Positions 5,738-10,284 of a stretch of DNA of 10,284 nucleotides are shown here, piece by piece. The stretch is from Alphaproteobacteria bacterium (GTDB lineage Bacteria > Pseudomonadota > Alphaproteobacteria > UBA2136 > UBA6156). The stretch covers positions 1 to 10,284 of the forward strand of contig JADCGN010000008.1 of assembly GCA_020249005.1 (NCBI GenBank). Reading direction: 5' to 3'. How positions within the stretch are numbered: the first letter of the stretch is position 1; each line of letters begins with the position of its first letter. The notes below the pieces were generated by a model. That model saw only the letters and a program-made list of their open reading frames with translations. It did no database searches and was not told where the DNA came from. Both the position numbers and the translations under genes were made by a program.

Positions 5738-6570
5738 CGGGGGTCATCCTTTCTCTCGGCGGTGTTCCAGGCTTCCAAAAATTGCTGCAGATGCGGCTTC
5801 TGCGGGCCTTCTTTGGTTAACATAGTCTTCACCACATCAACCTCCTGGTACAGCATTTCAGGGGCCAGCGCACCCGTCAAAACCTGGTACTTCAGGTACA
5901 GCAAATAGGTGTTCAGCACATCGGTTTCGCAGTAATCCCGAATTTCGTTCACCTTACCGCCGGCAAACAGGTCGCACACGCGGGAGCCGTCCAAATCCAG
6001 CTTGCCGGGCAGGTTGGCCAGCGTGCAGACCTCATCCAGTTTGGGCATGCTGCGGGCTGCGCCGAAGTCGGTCAGGGTATCGGCCATATCCACGTGCCAG
6101 ATTTGGTCGTAGCGGCTGGTGTAGTTGCTCCATTTGTCGCCGCGCTGAAACAACCAGCCCGCGGGGAGCCCATGGTGCAAGGCGCGCAGCTTAATCACCG
6201 GCAAATCGAAGCCACGGCCATTGAAGCTGATCAAGCGTAGCGGTTCGCGCGCACCAAACTCCAGCCAGCGTTCCAGCAAGGTGCGTTCGTCATCGCCCTC
6301 CTCGCCGATGCAGCCCAGGCGCCGCAGGTGGTAGCTTTCCTGGCCGTCGGTCACCTCCACGTCGGCCAGCAGGCACCCCACCGCCACAATTTTATGGAAA
6401 CTGGGGCGCGGAAAATCACTCCCCGTACTACTTTGCGCCTTGTGCTTGGTCAAAATCAGCTCGGTCACAGCCGCGTCGTCCAAGCCTTCGGCCTCGGGCC
6501 ACAGGCGGCGCGCCAGCGCCACGTCGGGCACGGTTTCCAAATCGAACACAAGCAGTTTACGGGGGCCCAT
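5734..6570 (-). CDS. Predicted DEDDy 3'-5' exonuclease (PolB-like)
   Basis: This 278-residue protein resembles the predicted 3'-5' exonuclease family related to the proofreading domain of family B DNA polymerases. The three exonuclease motifs are in order. Exo I is VFDLET with Asp10 and Glu12. Exo II is SFNGRGFDLP with Asn117 and Asp122. Exo III is YCETD with Tyr213 and Asp217, which makes it DEDDy type. All metal-binding acids are present, so it should be active, probably on DNA; its cellular role is not established. The ATG at 6570 is the only usable start, because the frame is closed by an upstream stop with no other start codon. Oddly, the Shine-Dalgarno-like AAGGA touches that ATG with no spacing. 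It is the first gene of a two-gene operon and diverges from sfsA with only 21 bases between the starts. Confidence 0.9.
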   Translation of the reverse strand: MGPRKLLVFDLETVPDVALARRLWPEAEGLDDAAVTELILTKHKAQSSTGSDFPRPSFHKIVAVGCLLADVEVTDGQESYHLRRLGCIGEEGDDERTLLERWLEFGAREPLRLISFNGRGFDLPVIKLRALHHGLPAGWLFQRGDKWSNYTSRYDQIWHVDMADTLTDFGAARSMPKLDEVCTLANLPGKLDLDGSRVCDLFAGGKVNEIRDYCETDVLNTYLLYLKYQVLTGALAPEMLYQEVDVVKTMLTKEGPQKPHLQQFLEAWNTAERKDDPR

Positions 6571-6591
6571 TCCTTCACCATACTGCCGCCG

Positions 6592-7287
6592 ATGGATTTT
6601 GCAACGCCCCTGCTACGCTGGCCGTTTGCGCGGCGCGAAAAACGCTTCTTGCTGTATGGCACGGAACCCGACCAAATCGCCCACTGCGCCAACACCGGCA
6701 GCATGAAGGGTGTGCTGGAACACGCCACGCACGTGTGGGTGCGCGACTACGGCGCAGCAAGCGGCCGCAAGCTGCGCTACGGTGCCGAGCTGCTGGAACC
6801 GGCGGGCGGCACCTTGGTGTGCATCAACACCGCCCACGCCAACACACTGGCGGGCGAAGCCTTGACGGCCGGGCTGGTGCCGGGCTTCCCGCACGTGCAT
6901 AACCTGCAGCATGAGGTAAAATTTTCGGCCGCAACCCGCTTCGACTGGGCGTTTGCCACCCCTACCCAGCCGCGCGTGTGGTGCGAGGTGAAGAACGTCA
7001 CCATGGCGGAGGGCCCGGTGGCGCTGTTCCCCGATGCCAAGACCGAACGCGGCACCAAGCATCTGCACACCCTCGCCCAATTGGTGCAACAAGGCGGCGT
7101 AGCCCTGCAGCTGTATATGGTGGCGCGCGCCGATTGCCAAGAATTCCGCCCGGCTGAAATGATTGACCCCACCTACGCCGCCGCCCTGCACGCGGCCCAC
7201 CGCGCCGGGGTGGTGGTGGTGGCGTTGGGCTGCCAGGTTACGCCGCAGCAGATTAACGTTTGCAAAGTGTTACCTGTTGTGGTGTAA
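6592..7287 (+). CDS. sfsA: SfsA family protein (sugar fermentation stimulation)
   Basis: SfsA was named for an effect on maltose metabolism in E. coli and binds DNA; the family has been assigned to the PD-(D/E)XK nuclease-like fold, but its true role is unresolved. The 231-residue protein shows the family motifs HCANTGSMKG (31-40), EVKNVT (132-137) and FPDAKTERGTKHL (146-158), which contain the acidic and lysine residues expected of that fold. The start MDFATPLLRW fits the family opening; an in-frame extension back to 6328 would lie antisense within the exonuclease gene and is rejected. No good ribosome binding site precedes the ATG. It is the first gene of the sfsA-map-radC run, 8 bases before map. 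Confidence 0.93.
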   Translation: MDFATPLLRWPFARREKRFLLYGTEPDQIAHCANTGSMKGVLEHATHVWVRDYGAASGRKLRYGAELLEPAGGTLVCINTAHANTLAGEALTAGLVPGFPHVHNLQHEVKFSAATRFDWAFATPTQPRVWCEVKNVTMAEGPVALFPDAKTERGTKHLHTLAQLVQQGGVALQLYMVARADCQEFRPAEMIDPTYAAALHAAHRAGVVVVALGCQVTPQQINVCKVLPVVV

Positions 7288-7295
7288 ACAATCCC

Positions 7296-8084
7296 GTGAA
7301 AATTACGCCGAAAAACCCTGTTGAGATTGCCAAAATGCGTGCCGCCGGGCGCGTGGCCGCCCTCACGCTCGATGCCGTCACGCCCTTGGTGAAGGTCGGC
7401 GTTTCCACCCTGGAACTGAACGATTTTTGCGAGCGTTTCATGCGCGAGCACGGCGCGGTACCCGCCACCTTGGGCTACAAGGGTTACCCGGCCGCCAGCT
7501 GCATTTCGCGCAATCACGTGGTGTGCCACGGCATCCCCAATGCGGAAGAAATTTTGCAAGATGGCGACATCGTCAACATCGATGTCACCGCGCTGCTGGA
7601 TGGCTTCCATGGCGACACCAGCCGGATGTACGGCGTGGGTAACGTCAGCGCCGAAGCCAGGGCGCTGATGGCCACCACCTACCAAGCGATGATGGCCGGG
7701 ATTGAAACCATCAAGAGCGGCAACTACCTCACCGCCATCGGCGCTGCGATCAGCCAGGTGGCCGAACCCGCAGGCTACAGCGTGGTACGCGAGTACTGCG
7801 GCCACGGCTTGGGGCGCAAATTCCATGAAGACCCGCAAGTGCTGCACTACGCCAACCAAGAATTCCCCAGCGTGCGGCTGCGGGCCGGTACCACGCTGAC
7901 GGTGGAGCCGATGATCAACGCCGGCACCTGGCGCACCCGCCTGCATGATGACGGCTGGCGTGTCACCACCGCCGACGGCGCCCTTTCCGCCCAATACGAA
8001 CACACCGTGCTGGTGACGGACACGGGCTACGAACTGCTGACCGCCAGCCCGGCGGGCTACACCGGCTGGCCCTATGGCGCATGA
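7296..8084 (+). CDS. map: Methionine aminopeptidase, type I
   Basis: The enzyme removes the initiator methionine from nascent proteins in the cytoplasm. With a GTG start at 7296 it has 262 residues, the normal length for type Ia. All five metal ligands are visible: Asp96 (NIDVT), Asp107 (HGDTSRMY), His170 (CGHGLGR), Glu204 (TVEPM) and Glu235 (QYEHTV). His79 in the VVCHGIPN loop is the conserved substrate-side histidine. A TTG at 7260 would extend the protein by 12 residues and overlap sfsA by 28 bases; the family's usual short N-terminus (M-I-P-K-N-P-V-E pattern) favours 7296. The C-terminal tail SPAGYTGWPYGA goes slightly past the usual pita-bread core, and its codons overlap the radC start by 11 bases. 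No clear ribosome binding site is seen, so translation may be coupled to sfsA. Confidence 0.94.
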   Translation: MKITPKNPVEIAKMRAAGRVAALTLDAVTPLVKVGVSTLELNDFCERFMREHGAVPATLGYKGYPAASCISRNHVVCHGIPNAEEILQDGDIVNIDVTALLDGFHGDTSRMYGVGNVSAEARALMATTYQAMMAGIETIKSGNYLTAIGAAISQVAEPAGYSVVREYCGHGLGRKFHEDPQVLHYANQEFPSVRLRAGTTLTVEPMINAGTWRTRLHDDGWRVTTADGALSAQYEHTVLVTDTGYELLTASPAGYTGWPYGA

Positions 8085-8742
8085 CGGCCATCGCCAACGC
8101 CTGAAGGACCGCTTCAGCGCCACCGGCGGCGCAGGTGTGGCCGATTACGAACTGTTAGAACTGACGCTGACCTTCGCCATCCCGCGCCGCGACGTGAAGC
8201 CGCTGGCCAAGGCATTGCTGGCCCGCTTTGGCAGCCTGGCGGGTGTGCTGACCGCCCCCCCCGAAGACTTGGCCAGCATGCCGGGCCTGGGACCCGCCAG
8301 CGTGCTGCTGGTGCAACTGGTGCAGCAGCTTACCGTGCGGATGAAACGTGCCGGCCTGCAAGGCCAACCGGTGCTGGCCGACCGCCTTACCCTGCTGGAT
8401 TATCTTTACACCCGCTTTGCCAGCAGCACGCGCGAGGAAGGCGTGGTGTTGTTCCTGAACGCGCAACTGACCTTGCTGGCCGAAGAAACTCTGTTCACCG
8501 GCACCCAGCGCCAGGTGGCCGCCAGCCCGCGTGAGATCATCAAGAAAGCCCTCGTCCACAACGCCAGCGGGCTAATTTTCAGCCACAACCACCCGCACGG
8601 GGCACCGCAGCCTTCAGCCGCCGATGAAGCCTTCACCCAGCAATTACAGCAGGCCGCCAGCGCGCTTGGGCTAACGCTGCACGACCACCTGATCATCGGC
8701 GCAGATGCGCACTATTCCTTCAAGGGGGCAGGGAAACTGTAA
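8074..8742 (+). CDS. radC: RadC family JAB/JAMM domain protein
   Basis: RadC proteins carry a JAMM metalloprotease-like domain. They are linked by name to DNA repair, but a direct repair role has been questioned and the true substrate is unknown. The 222-residue protein has an N-terminal helical region with an HhH-like segment (LASMPGLGPASVLLVQL, 66-82) and a C-terminal JAB domain. The metal motif is complete: HNHPHG with His171 and His173, then Ser181 and Asp184, and Glu121/Glu122 in the TREEG strand as the likely glutamate. It is of near-normal length. It overlaps map by 11 bases, so translation is probably coupled, and its stop touches the stop of the convergent gene with no intervening base. 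Confidence 0.93.
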   Translation: MAHDGHRQRLKDRFSATGGAGVADYELLELTLTFAIPRRDVKPLAKALLARFGSLAGVLTAPPEDLASMPGLGPASVLLVQLVQQLTVRMKRAGLQGQPVLADRLTLLDYLYTRFASSTREEGVVLFLNAQLTLLAEETLFTGTQRQVAASPREIIKKALVHNASGLIFSHNHPHGAPQPSAADEAFTQQLQQAASALGLTLHDHLIIGADAHYSFKGAGKL

Positions 8743-9312
8743 CTACACCAATTTGCTGAGCAGCTGGGTGGTCAGGCTGGCGGCGTCGCCGCCGCCGGTG
8801 CTGCCCTTCACCCCGCCGAAGTTCACCACCGCGGCGTTCTTCAATTGCACCGGGCTTGGCACCGGAATGGCCGCTTGGCTGGCCGCCGTGTTTTGCAGCG
8901 CTTGCTGCACGGTTACGCCGCGGCTGGCCCCAGCGGCCGCCACTTGGCGGGCCACTGCTTGGGCCGCTTGAGCGTCCTGTTCGGGTGTGGCCGCCTTGGG
9001 TGCGGCTTGCAGGTTCAGACCATAGGCGCGCAACGCTGTCATCACCGTCCAGCGCGGCAGGCCGCTGTCGCCCGTGCGGCTTAGGTACAACCCCATGCTG
9101 GAAACTTGGCGCAGCGCCACCGCGCGTAAGTCGGCATTGGCAATGGAACTGGCGGTGGCGGTGGCTTGCACCAAGGCAGTGCGTTCAGACTCAACCAAAC
9201 CAGGCGCTTCGGCAATTTGGGTCAGGACCGTACGGACATCGTTGGGCACTTGCGCCAACGGCCCGCCAGAGCCTGTGGCCCCTGCGACGGTGTTGGTCGG
9301 CCCAACGTACAT
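8743..9312 (-). CDS. Unrecognised Ala/Gln-rich 189-residue protein
   Basis: No family is recognised. The N-terminus (1-24) is Gly/Thr/Pro-rich and probably disordered. A helical middle (about 25-75) contains PNDVRTVLTQIAEAPGLV and ADLRAVALRQVSS. A more conserved-looking stretch GLYLSRTGDSGLPRWTVMTALRAYGLN lies at 74-100, followed by a low-complexity Ala/Gln helix (105-148) and a Gly/Ser-rich tail ending SLTTQLLSKLV. There is no signal peptide or membrane segment. The ATG at 9312 was chosen because AGGAAG (9319-9324 on the minus strand) lies 6 bases upstream; a TTG 13 codons earlier is possible. The gene has its own leader and a possible promoter and appears to be a single-gene unit. The length, distinct composition and good ribosome binding site argue that it is real; function is unknown. 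Confidence 0.72.
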   Translation of the reverse strand: MYVGPTNTVAGATGSGGPLAQVPNDVRTVLTQIAEAPGLVESERTALVQATATASSIANADLRAVALRQVSSMGLYLSRTGDSGLPRWTVMTALRAYGLNLQAAPKAATPEQDAQAAQAVARQVAAAGASRGVTVQQALQNTAASQAAIPVPSPVQLKNAAVVNFGGVKGSTGGGDAASLTTQLLSKLV

Positions 9313-9318
9313 GGCGGT

Positions 9319-9324
9319 CTTCCT
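9319..9324 (-). promoter_or_regulatory. Ribosome binding site deciding the 9312 start
   Basis: On the minus strand AGGAAG lies 6 bases before the ATG at 9312. The spacing is ideal and decides for that ATG over the upstream in-frame TTG at 9351. Confidence 0.65.
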
Positions 9325-9387
9325 GACGCTCTCCTGATCTTTCGCGGCCAAGCTCTCAAGGACTTCTCCGTCTTAAGCCTTGGACAC

Positions 9388-9402
9388 ATGCTCTCCTAGC
9401 AT
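9388..9402 (-). repeat. Small leader hairpin with AGGAG loop
   Basis: On the minus strand ATGCT-AGGAG-AGCAT is a perfect 5-bp stem with a 5-base loop that is itself a Shine-Dalgarno sequence. It lies about 75 bases before the 9312 start. It is short and could be chance, but it echoes the AGGAG-containing loop in the leader of the other unrecognised gene (403-433). A 9-codon open frame starts at the ATG within it, in minus orientation, and is not called as a gene. Confidence 0.3.
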
Positions 9403-9403
9403 A

Positions 9404-9431
9404 GTATTATGATAGAGTTTAGGAACGTCAA
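9404..9431 (-). promoter_or_regulatory. Possible promoter for the 8743-9312 gene
   Basis: On the minus strand TTGACG (9431-9426) matches the -35 consensus in five of six positions. It is followed after 16 bases by a weak -10 candidate TAATAC (9409-9404); other offsets in the same A/T-rich block, such as TACTAT or CATAAT, match better but at poorer spacing. The surrounding A/T-rich stretch contrasts with the G+C-rich genes. The exact -10 is uncertain. Confidence 0.4.
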
Positions 9432-9443
9432 CTGACAAGTCAC

Positions 9444-9475
9444 GCAAGAGGCTATGGGTAAGTTCTTGCTTACCC
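9444..9475. repeat. Two overlapping, mutually exclusive inverted repeats downstream of murA
   Basis: GCAAGA (9444-9449) pairs with TCTTGC (9464-9469), and GGGTAAG (9456-9462) pairs with CTTACCC (9469-9475). Each is a perfect match, but the arms interleave, so the two stems compete or could form a pseudoknot. They lie 26-57 bases past the murA stop and upstream of the promoter candidate at 9404-9431. Neither stem is followed by a T-run on either strand, so a classical terminator is not supported; a 3'-end structure for murA mRNA is possible. Confidence 0.4.
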
Positions 9476-9500
9476 TGTCACGGAAAAAGCACATCGAGTT

Positions 9501-10284
9501 TTAAACGACAGCTTGAATATTAAAATTCATATTTTCCATACGCTTAGTCAGATCTCCATAGCCGCGCTCAATCTTTTGCACACCCTTCAATGTGGTGCTG
9601 CCTTGCGCCAGCGCGGCGGCAATCACGTAGGCCAGGCCGCCGCGCAGGTCCGGTACCTCCAGCGGCGCAGGCGCGGCCTGCAACGGCGTGGCGCCCATAA
9701 TCAGCGCACTGTGCAAGTGCCCATGGTGCTGAAAGCGGCAGGGTTTGCCGATACATTCGGTGGAAAGCTGGATTTTCGCCCCCATCCGGTTGAGCGCATG
9801 GGTAAAACCCAAACGGTCTTCGTACACCGTCTCATGCAATGCACTCACCCCTTCCGCCTGGGTTAGCAGCACCACAAACGGCTGCTGCCAATCGGTGGCA
9901 AACCCTGGATAAACATCGGTTTCCAGCATAATCGGCCGCAGCGCGCCGGCGCGGAAAAAGCGCAGACTTTGCGGGCCCACCAGCTCAAACCCGCCGCCCA
10001 CTTGGCGGTAGTAGGCCAAGAAGTTATTCAGCGTATCGGGCAGAATGCCGTGCACGGTGATGTCGCCGCCGGTGGCGCCGGCCAGGCTGGCCCAGCTGGC
10101 GGCCTCGATGCGGTCGCCCAGGCAGTGCATGGTCGTGCCCTGCAGGCTTTCCACCCCTTCAATCCGGATTTCCCGCCCGGGGCTGACAAAAATCACCGCC
10201 CCCATCGCCCGCAGCATCATCACCAAGTGAATGATTTCCGGTTCAATCGCCGCATTGCTGATGATGCTGGTGCCCTTGGCCAAC
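9501..10284 (-). CDS. murA: UDP-N-acetylglucosamine 1-carboxyvinyltransferase MurA (N-terminal part outside the window)
   Basis: MurA transfers enolpyruvate from PEP to UDP-GlcNAc, the first committed step of peptidoglycan synthesis, in the cytoplasm. The frame is open to the window edge; about 260 of the usual 420-odd residues are visible. Family motifs include NAAIEPEI (10-17 of the visible part), DRIEAAS (57-63), TGGDITVHG (71-79) and the catalytic-region motif YPGFATDWQQ (125-134), whose Asp131 corresponds to the catalytic Asp305 of the E. coli enzyme. EDRLGF holds the Arg331 equivalent (Arg157), and PDLRGGL the Arg397 equivalent (Arg214). The catalytic cysteine/aspartate loop is not in the window. 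The DWQQPFVVLLTQAEG stretch differs from the DMQAQF type of enterobacterial MurA. The last codons are visibly A/T-richer than the rest of the gene. Confidence 0.93.
   Translation of the reverse strand, partial: LAKGTSIISNAAIEPEIIHLVMMLRAMGAVIFVSPGREIRIEGVESLQGTTMHCLGDRIEAASWASLAGATGGDITVHGILPDTLNNFLAYYRQVGGGFELVGPQSLRFFRAGALRPIMLETDVYPGFATDWQQPFVVLLTQAEGVSALHETVYEDRLGFTHALNRMGAKIQLSTECIGKPCRFQHHGHLHSALIMGATPLQAAPAPLEVPDLRGGLAYVIAAALAQGSTTLKGVQKIERGYGDLTKRMENMNFNIQAVV

Noticed and set aside
6328..6591. N-terminal extension of SfsA back to 6328
   Set aside because: It is antisense to the exonuclease gene and absent from SfsA proteins; the ATG at 6592 gives the normal family length.
7173..8123. 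316-residue minus-strand open frame opposite map
   Set aside because: It is a shadow of methionine aminopeptidase, whose five metal ligands are all present on the plus strand; the antisense translation is Gly/Ala/His/Val-rich without motifs.
9360..9402. Short minus-strand peptide (MLGEHVSKA) in the leader of the 8743-9312 gene
   Set aside because: Nine codons with no well-placed ribosome binding site and no run of regulatory codons; not enough to call a leader peptide.
1..10284. Search for CRISPR, tRNA, rRNA, insertion sequences, toxin-antitoxin pairs and prophage genes
   Set aside because: No spaced direct repeats, terminal inverted repeats with target duplications, transposase or integrase motifs, or tRNA-like cloverleaf sequences were seen on either strand by eye.

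Overview
The window reads as chromosomal housekeeping DNA from a G+C-rich proteobacterium, most likely an alphaproteobacterium. The single-stranded DNA-binding protein ends in the acidic DDEIPF tail. A small coiled-coil gene precedes zapA and 5-formyltetrahydrofolate cyclo-ligase. The run sfsA-map-radC, with a stand-alone CinA N-terminal (MoCF) gene nearby, is an arrangement I associate with Alphaproteobacteria. Packing is very tight: start/stop overlaps, stop codons shared between convergent genes, and a divergent pair only 21 bp apart. No insertion sequence, prophage, CRISPR array, tRNA or rRNA was seen.

Layout. 1-336 is the 3' part of ssb. Just after its stop lies a near-consensus sigma70-type promoter (347-375) that drives an unrecognised 124-residue gene (445-819). 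A 10-bp hairpin (846-869) separates it from a convergent phosphoglycerate kinase-like gene (877-2136, minus), whose protein has lost several catalytic residues. Diverging from that gene is a plus-strand operon: coiled-coil protein (2181-2468), zapA (2465-2758), 5-formyl-THF cyclo-ligase (2771-3406) and a fused double ABC ATPase of the oligopeptide/YejF type (3417-5006). Its last codon overlaps the stop of a minus-strand pair, a DEDDy 3'-5' exonuclease (5734-6570) followed by a MoCF/CinA-N protein (5003-5737). Divergent from these is sfsA-map-radC (6592-8742). It meets an unrecognised Ala/Gln-rich minus-strand gene (8743-9312) with no gap. A 188-bp non-coding stretch (9313-9500) holds that gene's leader and several small inverted repeats. 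The window ends inside a minus-strand murA (9501-10284, N-terminal part cut off).

How it fits together. The genes cover DNA maintenance (SSB, exonuclease, RadC), cell division (ZapA), one-carbon metabolism (cyclo-ligase), peptide import (ABC ATPase), protein maturation (methionine aminopeptidase) and cell-wall synthesis (MurA). I see no defence system or biosynthetic cluster. The items most worth a second look are the catalytically altered PGK-like protein at a locus that usually carries real glycolytic genes, the two unrecognised genes with structured leaders, the unusual active-site neighbourhood of MurA, and the absence of room for 6S RNA between zapA and the cyclo-ligase gene.
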